This document shows, in pieces, positions 1 to 12,200 of a stretch of 64,000 nucleotides of DNA (position 1 is its first letter; each line of letters starts with the position of its first letter). The notes below the pieces were generated by a model. That model was not told the origin of the DNA and ran no database searches. It saw nothing but the letters and a program-made list of their open reading frames with translations. Location: positions 5,333,996 to 5,397,995 of the forward strand of contig CM067523.1 of the NCBI GenBank assembly GCA_034509495.1, written 5' to 3'. The DNA comes from Acestrorhynchus altus. Taxonomy: Eukaryota > Chordata > Actinopteri > Characiformes > Acestrorhynchidae. The translations under genes were made by a program, and so were the position numbers.

Positions 1-182
1 GGGGCAAATTTTTGGACTGAGAGAATCAGGATGGTTGTTTCAACAAATCTAGGCTCTTCTAGCCCACCTCTTATGGGTATTTCCCCCAATACACTTAACA
101 TTTTGCTTGAATATATCTACTTTACTTTCATACATAGTTTCATTTGATTCTAACAAGTTTATTTTTTGGTCAATGAGTATAC
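1..182 (+). mobile_element. Tc1/mariner-like element, right end
   Basis: The stretch from about 130 (catagtttcatttgattc) to the gtcaatgagtata end matches the right end of the fuller copy at 41118-42063. The rest lies outside the window. Confidence 0.5.
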
Positions 183-807
183 AATAGTGTAACATTGTAA
201 GGTTTCTCAGCTTTATTTAATCTCAGGAAAATATTGAAGGAGACACTCATTTGCAATGTCAAGAGATGAAATGACAAAGCTAAAAACGTAATTAGAAAAG
301 GGATAAAAAGGGAAAAAAATTGAATGAGTAAGCATAAAAACCAATCGCATCAAAAATAACTAAAATAAAAAAAGATCCTACATAATCCCAATAAGAACCA
401 ATTTAAGAACCACTATGTACAGTTGCAGGCAAAGCAGCGTGCATGAACACAATAACAGCATTAATATCTGAACACATTGGGTTGAACCCTTTTTTCTAAT
501 TACTGAGTCGGCAGTAAACCAGTGATGAAGTTGAGTGATTGCCGACATTTGCATACTCTCATCTTTGGCCTTTGATGGATACTATGTAGTTTCCCAGCTT
601 GTGATTGGACAGGAGTCATTTGTTGCCTTCCTTTCTGGATGGCATATGAGTCCTTGTATTATCTGTTCAAAGACAGCGCTCCCAGCTGTGCTACTGGAGG
701 AAAGGAGGTTGGGTTTCCACGGTGACGAAGTGGAATCTCATTACTGTGTGGCTGAGTGTAGTGCTTGAGGACCGGGCACACAGTGATTGCCACGAGAGCA
801 AATCATG

Positions 808-815
808 TGACGTCA
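808..815. promoter_or_regulatory. Palindromic CRE-type site TGACGTCA
   Basis: A full CRE palindrome lies within catgtgacgtcagac, next to an E-box-like CATGTG. About 80 nt further is a possible donor (atgcaag|gtactg at about 890). It could mark a distal madd first exon, but nothing else supports that. Confidence 0.25.
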
Positions 816-1429
816 GACACAGAGACTCACACACACAGTCTCTGGAGGTAGTGAGGTCCTGGACTTGTTCCACACTCTGCTATTATGCAAGGTACTGAGT
901 CAAACGGAGGCCTACTGGCTGAGCTCAGTCTATTATTACTGTAAACAACGCATTATTTGTCCTTTGGTTATTTGTGTTCTCTCTTGGAGAAACAGCTCAG
1001 GAAGGAATTAATTCTCTGGTTCTGTGGGATAAGCATTTTTGTCTGCATTGCTTGTGAATATTGATGGGGCGCTCTGTATTGTTCTCCATTCAGTATCTCA
1101 CCTCATTTGCAAAGCCCCGTAATTGTAGCAGCGCTTTTTTTCACACGGAATAGAAATGAATACTAGGCCGAATTAATGTTCTGTTTATTCATGATCTCAA
1201 GGATCAGCCGAACAAGCGCTCAACACAGTTAAATGCTCGTAAAACAGGTTCTGACCTAGTTCTTTTTGCTGTTGCAGACCTTTTTACTCAGGTTTCAGCT
1301 GCAATTAGTGGCACCTTTAGGCCCTGCTGATCAACTTGAGGCTGTAAGAATGGTTTAGGGATGGGTGAAGGGGTTAGAGTTGTTTTGTTCAAGAGCTCTG
1401 TCTTGTATCCCCTTCATGGGGTGTCTTTC

Positions 1430-1530
1430 AGAACACGAGTGGGGATGGAGGGGAGCAGAGTAGAGGAGGAGCTGAGAGCAGGGGGTGTAGTGGATGTCCA
1501 GATATCGATATATCTCGGTATATTGCCATT
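1430..1530. repeat. Dispersed repeat, copy 1 (partner at 32320-32515)
   Basis: It shares agagtagaggaggagctgag and flanking sequence with 32320-32380, and both carry an atatcg-rich segment of the kind found at hAT-type MITE ends. Confidence 0.4.
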
Positions 1531-3149
1531 CTTGATTTGTAATTGAGAAAGTTTTACTTTTTACAGTTTAATTACTTTTGGTTATTTAAAAAAAGAGAGT
1601 AAAGTACAGAAAAAGTACTGGTACCAGTACTGTGTTCAAATGCGGGTGACGCCCAACCCAAGCTGTTATAGATATTTCTTTGTATGCTTTCCTGAGGCAC
1701 TTTGCATGACTGTGATTGTGCACAAGCATGTGTGAGCCCTGAAGAAATTAAAAATGTGCTCTCCTAAAGTATTTACTCTGTGCTCACTCAACGTGGCCTA
1801 CAAAACAACGGTGTGTCTTTAAAGGAATTTTTATAAAGCTTCCGGCACTTTGCATAGCTTTTCTAACCTTCTTGATTCAGCAGTGTGGGGGGTCCTGGTG
1901 TCAGGAAAATATAAATGGTGGAAGTAAGAACGGGGGCGTTATTATTGATGTGTTACTCACAAACAGTGCCTGAGCCTGCTAAGCTTCATCTCTCTCCATT
2001 TTCCTCCTCGTCCTCCTCTTCTTCCTCTGTGAAGTGTTTGGGGTGGCAGATTGGGAGGCGAAAGTGCCGTGACAGCAGAAGAGTTCGCCTACTAATCACT
2101 GAGTCAAAGCCTCTGATAGTGTGCATGGCAGGGAGAGAGCACAATTTATGTGTCCTGCTGGACCGAGCCCAAGCACTTGCAGACTGCACTGTCACTCCAT
2201 GGCGATGGTGGATTCAATCTAATCTTATTTTTGTCATGAAGCCTAGAGTTAACAAATCATAGCACCTGTTTCTTCTTCCAAACAAACTACTGCACACAGT
2301 CTAGTCGCAAATAGGGACCCTAGGTTCTTAGACTTTGCAAAATCATTGTCTGTGTCTGGAAGCATTGTGAGGAATGACCGATTGTCTTTAGATGTGAGCA
2401 TCAGACTTCAGTCTTTAAAAAGTATTTTCAAAGTCTCTTAACAGCCATTTCGGATTTGGTCTATGTGCCTCGAGCCCTGCTGTACGTACCGTGCACAGAA
2501 ACCAAAGCTTTGTCTCCCTTACGGTACATTCCTGAGTCACGGATCCTTTGGGATTCTGGTTTAGTTGGATATTGATGTGGCTGTGGCTTATTTCAGGCCA
2601 CAGGTTGGTTCATCCTAAAGACATCTGAATTACTGACCTGCACGAATGCCTCAAAATGTGGTTTCAGTGATCTGGTCATAATCTGATTTTAATGCGTCTT
2701 TGGGGAGTTCACGTGTGGCTTTTCATGCACACATTTGAAATCTGAACAGTCTGATCACCAAAGACCTGTTAATGTTGGGTGTAAACAGTCACTTAGTTAG
2801 AAAGACTGCATTGAATAATGATACATGTATTGTGAACCTATCCAGAGATCATCACAAGAGTAAAATGTGATCCTATCTGTGCATTGGTCATTTGTGTGGG
2901 AGGGTTTCATGAGATATTAAAGGTATTATGACTTTATTCCACCATTTCAAACAACATAATCCAGTACAGTTTGTGGAGTCCATGAAATAGCACCAAGATG
3001 GAAACTGTCTTATGTTTATTGTAAAACAAAATACCATCATAATGTAAGGTTTTCATCATCATATGTCACCATTTCTCTTAAGCATATCGAGTTATGAGGT
3101 TTAATGGGGTCACGGGGTCCTATCGCTCAGCCTTAACACAGATTAGTTC

Positions 3150-4025
3150 TTTAGGAAAGTAGTAGCAAGACCGAACAGCTATTCATTCCTGGAAGCACTG
3201 GTCCTCAACCTGACCTTACCATTTCCCTTGAGAACTCACTGGTCACTCCATCTACTGAAGCACGGAGCCTTGGTGTAGTAGTGGATGACCAGTTATCGTT
3301 CTCAGCTCATGTTGCAAACCTGACTCAGTCTTGCAGATTTCTCCTTTACAACATTAGGACAATTTGACCTTTTCTGTCTAGAGAGGCCACTCAGGTGCTT
3401 GTTTAGTCTCTTGTCATTTCAAGACCAGACTACTGCAAGTCCCTACTGGCTGGCCTTCCTCTGCGGACCATCAGACCATTGCAACTTATCCAGAATGCAG
3501 CAGCGCGGCTCGTCTTCAATGTTCCTAAATTCAGTCACATAACTCCTCTGCTGCATTCTCCTCATTGGCTCCATGTAGCTGCTGCATCAGATTCAAAACC
3601 TTGATGCTGACCTACAAAGCCAAAAATGGACCAGCCCCTCCATACATGATGGCAATGGTCTAAACTCGAGCTGTACCAAAAGCCCTTCGAGCTTCAAGTA
3701 CAGCTCGGCTTGACCCACCGTCCCTCAAAACACAAGGAAAACATGCATCCAGACTCTTTTCTGTTCTGGCACCAAAATGGTGGAACAAACTTCCCCTGGG
3801 AGACCGAACAGCTGAGTCCCTCACTGTCTTCAAATGTAGACTGAAGACTCATCTGTTTCAGGAGTATTTAACGCCATAAGACATTTGTTTCAACAGGATC
3901 TAAGCATGAGGAATCTCTACATTCCAGCCTTGTCTACTAGCTAAGGATATTCTAAGTGAACAGCAAAGCACTTTTGTACGTCACTCTGGAGAAGGGCGTC
4001 TTCTAAATGCTCTGAATGAAAGTTA
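3150..4025 (+). mobile_element. L2-like LINE, 3' part of the reverse transcriptase ORF and tail
   Basis: Degenerate translation shows the L2-clade pattern LQNAAARLVFN, the SHITPLLHSLHWL-type segment and [12 protein letters not shown], with frameshifts and stops. It ends in the typical tail cactctggagaagggcgtct followed by ctaaatgc. It is inactive. Confidence 0.8.
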
Positions 4026-4499
4026 AAATGTGAACTCACATTAAAAATAAATTGCTTATGACCGATCTCTTGACTTTTCTTTACAAGGTTTTTTTTCTGT
4101 AAATGAGGTTGGCTTGTGTCAGTTAGTGGTTCTGTAGTTGGTTCTGACCCTGTCCTGAATTGTAACTCTTAGTTGGATTATCTTGGCACAGTCAGTTGGG
4201 TTGCCTGGATTTAATAAGCATAAGTTTAATACCCCAATCAAAACATCTAACTAGTATTACAGTCACAAAAAATGAGGACACCCAGTGTTGTGCAGGTCAG
4301 GAGCTACCTGTAGGTCCCATGATGACATTTTCAGATTGTTGGGGATTTCTTTATGCATCTCTGAGTGCTAAGATGACCTGACCAAGTCATGTTTAGCAGC
4401 TGTTTCACTTGTAAAATATTTTGCTGGGAATGGATTGAGTGCCACTGACATGCCAAACACCTGTGCTCCTCCTGCCTTGTGCTCCTCCTGCTGTGATCC

Positions 4500-4625
4500 T
4501 CCAAGCATAGCTGATTCACCTCATGTATTAATAACCAGGTTTAGTAGGTCTGTTAGAACAGGGAAATCAGCAGACTGTGCAGGAAGATGGCTCTCCAGGG
4601 CTACCTACCCCTGACTTGGGATGAA
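4500..4625. repeat. Common fish dispersed repeat fragment
   Basis: It contains gttagaacagggaaatcag and a following ctctccaggg. A related fragment in opposite orientation occurs at 45200-45345, and another at 13012-13085. Confidence 0.35.
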
Positions 4626-4789
4626 ACAACATGCACCAAACTAAATATCACCTCAACCACTTAAATTAAACACCCCCAGACACCTCCTGCTTAAAACACA
4701 TCTTGGATTCAGTCGACCTTGTAGAGTTAAGAGGTCTATGATGCACGGGATGCCTAAACATCATTCACATACAGGCAGGACCAAGATTC

Positions 4790-5262
4790 ATCTGACCGGA
4801 TAACATGTTTCCACCCACAAACGGTCCAATTTATGTCTCTTCACCCACTGTAACCAGGCAACTTTGTGAGCAGAAGGGAGCAAAGGCTTATTGGGTGCCA
4901 CTCTGCTTCATATGTTCATGGTATGCGGTTCCCTGTGGAGTATTCTTTCAAAAAATTGTTGGGAAGGACCTGCAGCAATTCTCACCTGGAAGTGAAGGGA
5001 TTTTTTTTTACATGCTGGGAAGACAAGGATCCTGACACCAGACTGTTGGAACGAACTGTACCTGGGTGTCTGAAGTGCTGGGTTACTTGCCATCTTCAAA
5101 CTTCAGACTCGTGGGATAAAGTGTAATATGTTGAGCATTGGGTTTTGAGGATTCTCTAGATTCAAGCCTCTACTAGCTAGCTAAGGATATTTTCTGAGTG
5201 AACAGCAAAGCACTTTTGTAAGTTGCTCTGGATTAGAGCGTCTGCTAAATGCTGTAAATGTC
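4790..5262 (+). mobile_element. Decayed L2-like LINE 3' end
   Basis: The tail from about 5170 (tagctaaggatattttctgag, then cacttttgtaagttgctctg) matches the tail of the 3150-4025 copy. The upstream part is very degenerate. Confidence 0.5.
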
Positions 5263-5265
5263 TTT

Positions 5266-5603
5266 CAGACAAAATGTTGTTAATCTTCCTGTAGACTGGG
5301 ATCTTTGCTGGTAGACCTGTATAGTCATACACTTTGATATACCTGTAAATTTGTTTACTTCCTTCACACTATGGCCTTTGGCACATCTCAATGCAATTAT
5401 TCCTCACCGCACCGCCTCACACCGTCTCAGTCTATGAATCCCATTGCACACCCTGCATGTATTTACAACCAGATCACCATTGTGAAGTGTCAGCTGCAGT
5501 AGCCTGAAGTTACTAACACCTTAAACATGTGAGATGCTAATTTTTTGTTCAGTGAGATTGTGTAATATGTGTAGTTTGCATATAAATTGACTCTAAACAC
5601 ACA

Positions 5604-5640
<37 letters not shown>

Positions 5641-6927
5641 CTACAACCTTTTCAGCTTCCCCCCAAGCCTTCACAAACCAAAACCTTAATGTAAACTAAC
5701 TTTCCATAATTCTCTACATTCATAACTGACATGTATCAGTTTTTTGTATGGTTACATAAAATTGCAGTTTGTGTCTGTGTGGAAAATGTATTCTCTGTGC
5801 TGCTGCAGCGCTGAAGGTACTGAAGATACTGCCTCATGCCCTCAGTCTTCCTCATTGAAAATGAAATCACGTAATGCTGAGCAATTTCTGGCCCGACCAC
5901 TTGCGTCTCAGAAACACGAAAAGAAAGAAAGCCATTGAACACAAAGCCTGTGTCCTCAGTGAGCCAGATGGTACTCCACAGCCATGTATGGGTCTCTGTG
6001 TGCTGCAAGCTGTCTGTTGCACGGAAAATGCATTCCGAACTGGAGGTAAACACTGACCCAGTTTAACACGGAGCCCGAGCGAGGGAGAGAAACAAGCGCA
6101 TCGGCAAATGATCATTTACATTTTACGTTACATAACTGTTCTGCATTATAGGTTAAGTAGGTTTCAGGATATGTTTGGTGGTGTGATGCATTGACGCTGT
6201 AGGTGGTCTGTGCTAGGCCTAAGGCTTGCGTGTCATATGTTCATGTGCTTTTGTTATTCTTATGATATTGTATGCCGATAAAAGCCTGGAAGATGGATAA
6301 TCAGACAGCAAACATATATGTACCTAAACAACGCATTACTGGTTGTTGTTTGGGATCCACCGCTGAGATTACATCTGAGACTGACAAAAGGCCCCGGATA
6401 TATTGTGGCAGGTCTTAATGGTCTTCTACTCCTCATTGAACATCAAGTACTGTTTGTTTGAATGCCTTTGTTTGGTTTGGCTTTTATGCAAGCATGTGCT
6501 GATAGATCTTAATAAACACACTTCATAAATATGGCAGTGTATAAAGGAGGTGTGTGTGCGTGTGTGTGCGTGTTTACATTTGCTGTTGAGACCATTGTTA
6601 AGATGCAAAAGGGAAAATAGGAGCTACCTGCCTCACATCATGCTCGAACCACTGCTATGGAAAAAAGCATTGGGCAGATAAACAATGATACAACAATATA
6701 CAATGAAATATTAATTGTTTTTGAGGAGCAGAAGGTGATGCAGTAAAATATTTACATTTTTCATTTTGAAGCCCTACAAATGCCCTTGAGCTGATCGTAA
6801 TACTGTTTTGGCTGATACTGATCTGATCCAACCTTTCCATTAAAGCCGCAGAGTTTAGATATGTGCTAGTAATTAATACTGAAAAAAATCACTTGGAAGC
6901 AACCTTTCCTAAAATTACGGTTTCATT
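5266..6927. other. Upstream region, AC microsatellite only
   Basis: Apart from the AC tract at 5597-5638 and a short GT-rich run near 6550, I see no coding, RNA or repeat feature. Confidence 0.5.
5597..5638. repeat. (AC)n microsatellite
   Basis: A nearly pure AC dinucleotide run of about 42 nt. Confidence 0.9.
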
Positions 6928-7240
6928 GGGGCTTATAGTGGTTCAGGTAATGCATTAGCACTGAAATCCGAGGATCACTGCTTGCAATTGGCAGCCGGAG
7001 TCTGACAGCGAATAATTGGCCATGCTGTGGGGGAGTCGATAGGGTAGGTAGAGTGGGTAGGTGGAGCTCACTCTGGCCAGCACAGGCGTCTGTTAGACGA
7101 TGTATCGGAGCTGGGCACCTGACGCTTTCCTCCGAGCTCATTGGCAGTGACAGCATATCTGTGTGTTGTGAGCATCATATGTGATGGGGGGAAGACTGCT
7201 AATGGGGTTGGGTAATTGGGTAAAGTTCAGAAAAAATTCA
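6928..7240 (+). mobile_element. tRNA-derived SINE, degraded copy
   Basis: It shares the body and 3' end (gcatcatatgtgatgggggg, then ggttgggtaattgg) with the copies at 22154 and 23697; its tRNA-like head is eroded. Confidence 0.65.
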
Positions 7241-7949
7241 CTAACTGACCTCCCTGGCCATTCTGCTCCCAGTTTTTATACACCACAGTAGTCAAATCCG
7301 TTATCGACAAATTGAAATGTGCTGTTGTGTGTCAGCTACTGATGTGAAATATCTATTTTACACGATAACTGGGTGCATGGATCAACCCCGATCCACTGAC
7401 TGGACGGACTGGGATATCTTTAGATTCTGTTTCTTTTTTTCAGAAAATTGCATTATGAAAATTATTAGTTGCAAAGCAAATCATTTTTCATGCAAGACAA
7501 TTTGAAGATCAGTATGTTGGTGTCCATGTATTTTCAGGGTCATCAGACATGGTGCATTTGGTCATTTTTTGTAATGTTGAGAATCCCTTACCACTAAACA
7601 TCAAGCAGAAGTAATAGTTTGTTATATGTGCAGGTTTTATGTCTCTGAATTGGTCACATTGCCTCTTCTTGTCAAAGCAGGCAGTTTTTTAAAGTTTTTT
7701 AAGAGGTTACACCGCTACCAAAGTCTCTCTGACTGAGACACTGTGTGTTATAATATTGGTAAGTGTGTATCAGCAGTATCTTGAGAATGCAAATGCCAGG
7801 TAGTTCATATCTGTGCTGTCATTTCTTTCCTGTTCTGGCTGCTGCAGTAGCAGTGTAGAAGACTTGTGCTGCAGTAATGAGACCATGATGGATCACCTCC
7901 ATAATGTTTCCTGTCTCTGTTCTCTGCTTCCAGGAGGATCTATTCCTGC

Positions 7950-8003
7950 ATGGCCCTCTTCGCGATGATTGGATACTATTTGTCTACGTCCACCTGCTCC
8001 TAG
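7950..8003 (+). promoter_or_regulatory. Upstream ORF 1 in the madd 5' UTR (17 codons)
   Basis: An ATG at 7950 (T at -3, G at +4, so moderate context) opens a 17-codon frame that ends at the TAG at 8001-8003, 85 nt before the madd start. If 7934 is the true exon border, every transcript using this exon carries it. It would be expected to lower initiation at the main ATG. Confidence 0.45.
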
Positions 8004-8060
8004 GTTTGCTGCGTCCTTATTGGACAGTGTCTGTGACGAGGGCTTATTTCTACGGTTGCC

Positions 8061-8069
8061 ATGACTTAG
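8061..8069 (+). promoter_or_regulatory. Upstream ORF 2, minimal ATG-ACT-TAG
   Basis: A two-codon frame followed by a stop sits 19 nt before the madd ATG. The short spacing leaves little room for reinitiation, so it may act as an additional brake on translation. This is inference from position. Confidence 0.4.
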
Positions 8070-8088
8070 AAATACTGTTCGTTTAGAG

Positions 8089-8147
8089 ATGGAGAGAAAG
8101 AAATTGTGTCCCCGCCTCCTGGACTACCTTGTGGTAGTTGGAGCCAG
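8089..8147 (+). CDS. madd: madd exon 1 (residues 1-19 plus 2 nt)
   Basis: It encodes the N-terminal segment [19 protein letters not shown] and ends GCCAG|gtaagt with a split Arg codon. The segment opens the uDENN lobe. Confidence 0.93.
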
Positions 8148-9182
8148 GTAAGTGTGTGAATGTGTTTTGTGTCTTTGTGTCCATTCTTTGGTGGGTGCCA
8201 AGATCTACCGTTTATGGCTGTTGAGGTGTAGACTTGTCTTTGAATAACAAGTGTGAATGAGGGTAAATGTGTGTGAGATATTTACCTCAGGTGTGTGCCA
8301 GCTCAGGGTGCTGTTGTACTGGAAAAAATGTAGCTGCCATTTGAGGATATGTTCGTAGTATGTGTTATTAGACCTCTGACCGCGAGCTGGACAAGGTCAC
8401 TAGGTTATAAAATAAAGTGAGGGTGGGAGAAGAGCAGAAATGTTTTTTTGGTTCTTGGGAAAACAGCTTCATCTAATTCAGGAAAATGGCCCCTTTAATA
8501 AAAGTGAGTTCTATTTTAAGATCTGTATCTCACTCCTTATCCATTCCTCACTACCCTGTCGGTCTTCACCCACCAGGCAGCCCAGTAGCGACAGTGTGGC
8601 CCAGACGCCACAGCTTCTGAGACGCTACCCTCTGGAGGATCATCCTGACTTCCCTCTGCCACCTGATGTAGTTTTCTTTTGCCAGCCTGAGGGCTGCTTG
8701 AGTATCCGGCAGCGCCGGGTCAGCCTCCGCGACGACTCATCCTTTGTTTTCACACTCACTGACAAGGACTCGGGCGTCACGCGCTATGGCATCTGTGTCA
8801 ACTTCTACCGATCTTTTCAGAGGGGCCATCATCGCCCACGGGCAGAGGGCAAAGGTCAGTGGTTGTTAAGATTCTAAGGCAGTTTTAAAAAGTCACTGTC
8901 ATTTCCAAACGTTCCAGTAAAGGAGCTGTTTGTTCTGGTGCAGGGTGAATGATATGTTTGTCAAGCATAGTTTGCTGTCACACTGTTTGGGAATTTTAAA
9001 CACAGCAGTTGGATTTGGCTTTTACACTGTTAAGCAACCCTGCCCCCTGTCTTTGGGTGACGCTTGACCACTAGGGGTGTATAACAGTAATGATAAACTT
9101 GAGTATTGTGGTAGTAGATTTCACAATACTATAGATTTTCAAAAAAAAATATATATATATATAAAAATAAATATATAAAATC

Positions 9183-9222
<40 letters not shown>

Positions 9223-12200
9223 ATAAAAAATAATTGACATTGTTTTTTGTGTTTTGGACTATTGTCAAGTATTGTAAATACCTAATAATTAATCCAAAAA
9301 AACTAATTAAATTAAATTATTTCATTTTTGTTAAAGTTCTTAAAAGCCAAAAGAACTGAAGGCATGAAGTAATATTTTGGTCAAATTCTATGCCGCTTAA
9401 ATTCATGCAAATATCTAAATTCTGTATTCAGGTCTTAAATAAAGTTGTTTGAGTAGCCTTGATTATATGAATATATAAATACTTTGTAATTTTCTGCTCT
9501 CAGCAGACCACGGCCACACACACTGAACTCCACATGAAGTTAGAGTTTTCCAATACAACATAATGTGCAATACTTCTTCCATCTCCCCACATGCATTAAT
9601 CTGTATCTATTTTTGATTATTATTTATAATGTTAATATTGTAGATACTATACTATATATATTTGTTGTACTGAGTGTCTTGCTGACCCTTTGCAGATGTA
9701 GCAATGTGAACTTCCCCACTGCAGGACTAATAAAGTGTTTAAAGGATCTTAAACAACCAGTGTCTGTGCATTTTGACATCTGTGTCCACAATGGTTGCAA
9801 CGTAATATATAGTCTATTACATTAGATAGTCTTTTCAACCTTTTGTTTTGACACCTCAAGATTTGACACTGACTGATTGATGCTCAGACTGTTTGTGACC
9901 ATCTCTGCAGAAGAGATCCTGTCGTTCACAATAACCAGTAAAGCTCAATTCCTGTTCAATGTCCTCTTTACACAGACAAGCCCCCACAGATGGACCCTGC
10001 GGTCGAGGCCACAGAGAAGTCAGACCCTTCCACACTTTCTCTCTCTGGTGACTCCACAGTGGCTCCAGCAGCAGAAGGCGCTGTACCACCTGGTGAGGTG
10101 GTTGGTGGGAAGTCTCCCCGGCCCAAACGCAGCAGGGGTGCAGCACGGAACCGGAACAGCACCCTGACGTCACTGTGTGTGCTGAGCCACTACCCGTTCT
10201 TCTCCACCTTCAGAGAGTGCCTGTATATTCTCAAACGCATGGTGGACTGCTGCAGCCACCGCCTCAACCAGAGACCTGGTGCTGCCAAGGGCACTCAACG
10301 GTGAGTACAAGCTCAAAGGCCCATCAACATCGCGCACCCAACAACAGAGCAGTGTTGGAAAAGGGTTGTCAAAGATTTTTAACATGCTTCAGTTTTCAAT
10401 CAGTAATCAACATGAACGAGGGCTTCAAATCGTGAAAGCAGAACCAGATTAAATGACGGAGTGTATTAATCCTCTCAGTGGACGTTTGTGCTGTTACTGC
10501 AAGGTTTTGTTGAGTGATGCAATCTTGTAGTCACACTCTCCTCAACTCAACCCCCCGTTGCTCCCTCTCGGCATCTTTCTTTCTCTCGGCTTTTTTTCAG
10601 GGTAGCTTTTTTCACCAAAGCAGTACAGCAGTTACAGAAACAAAAAAAAAGACAATAAACGCGACAGTAATTATAAAATGTGATGACAGCAATGGTGAAC
10701 AATGATAAGATTTAAATATTTCGTGATTATATCATATTTTGCTAAATTATAAAATATTTTTTCACTGTAAAATATATATACACTCATAAAATGGTGCACC
10801 TAGAAGGAATCGACCAATTGCAATGCACAACTGCAGTGGTGTTGTGCCACTCTGTTGTGGAGTCTCTCAGAATGGCAGCAGGTCGTCTTCAGCGATGAAT
10901 CCCAATTATGTCTTTGTGAAGACGACCAACAAATCTGTGTGTGGAGGGACGGTATTCTGTGCCAAAATCAATGGTTTGTAATCAGTCATATTGTCACATG
11001 TCCAGATGGCCTGGTGCCCTGGTGTGGGGCAATATTTTGTTACAATGGCCGATCACCCCAATGCTGAGAATCTCTCCATGCTGAGATGTCATGCGGCATG
11101 ATGCATTATAACCTACGCCATACTGAGACACAACTTCTGTATGTGTGTATATGTAAATAAATATTGCCCATATCAGTCAAAAATTGTAATAATTTATTTT
11201 TCCTGGTTGCCTTTATCTTTCTTCTCAATAGCATTGCTTTTTTGATGGGGCGTATCAACAGTGTTACTGTAAATAGCAAAACAGTGAGACATGGTGAGGT
11301 GTTTCCCTCTGTCTTTCAGGTGGTGGCATGCTGATATACATTGTGCAGTGAGGGAGGCTGTGCCCCCTCTCCCAGAATAATCTCTAATTGTTTCCAGTTG
11401 TCTAAGTGCCTGTGAAAAGTGCCAGACTGTGGCTACTGGATCAATACTTGGTCAGGAGCCATTGCGCCGTATCTCTGATAGCCAGGAATTATAGTTCCAG
11501 TTTGTACTAGTTTGAGGGGTGTAGAGTCTCAGAACTGTCTGTCTCTCCCAGACCGATGCACAGTTTCCTCTTTCAGAATCCATTTTATGTATAGTGATTT
11601 CCTGTGGTGTTCGCAATGCATATCGTTTCCCTGCCTAACATCTGCTCTAGTTGCAGCGCCTGTTTTTATGTAGCATTGCAAATGAGCAGTCATTAACCGC
11701 TCTACATGTGGTGGCTTGAGGGAGAACTATAATTAGAAAGATAACTAATGGGTTATGAGGTTTATTAAAATAGGAAGGCGATGAGGGGATGTGCGAAGTG
11801 TTTTTATGTAGGTTGAGTGGGACACTGAGAGCGGTGATGAAAGTGAGAGTGCAAGAGAGGTTCTTTGGAGTGAGGCACCCGTGATGATGGGCAGTAATGT
11901 AAGTGGTTTGCAATGTGGTCACATATGATGTTGGGGTTGTATCCATGGGGCTGTGTTGCAGTGAACGGCCACAAGCTATGGCTGAAGAGTGTATCATTAA
12001 ACAGTCGTCATGAGTGCTTTGGTTCTCTTATTCAGATCAATAAGCATCATGAATGAGGGCTCAGAACCCCCCTCCCTCTGCTTTTTTTTTTCATCAACTG
12101 AGCCTTTTGTAATGTAACCTAGCAACCATGTCCATAAAGAGTCACAGATGAGTTTTCAGGCCTCAATTTGTTTGCGTTTGAATTGCCCTGCCAAGCTCTT

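Larger units (their letters stand above)
183..3149. other. Upstream region without a recognised gene
   Basis: Only short non-coding open frames occur. It contains a palindromic CRE at 808-815 and a repeat at 1430-1530. It is either intergenic or part of the first madd intron. Confidence 0.5.
7934..8088 (+). other. madd: madd 5' UTR part of the first coding exon
   Basis: A pyrimidine-rich acceptor (ctctgcttccag) ends at 7933, and no intron signal lies between it and the ATG at 8089, so 7934-8088 should be transcribed leader. An in-frame TGA at 8062-8064 rules out an N-terminal extension. At least one noncoding exon must lie upstream, but I could not place it with confidence. The acceptor position is inferred from sequence only. 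Confidence 0.6.

Noticed and set aside
5600..5640. Repeat array that might be mistaken for a CRISPR
   Set aside because: It is an AC dinucleotide microsatellite; no direct repeats with spacers occur anywhere, and the DNA is from a eukaryote.
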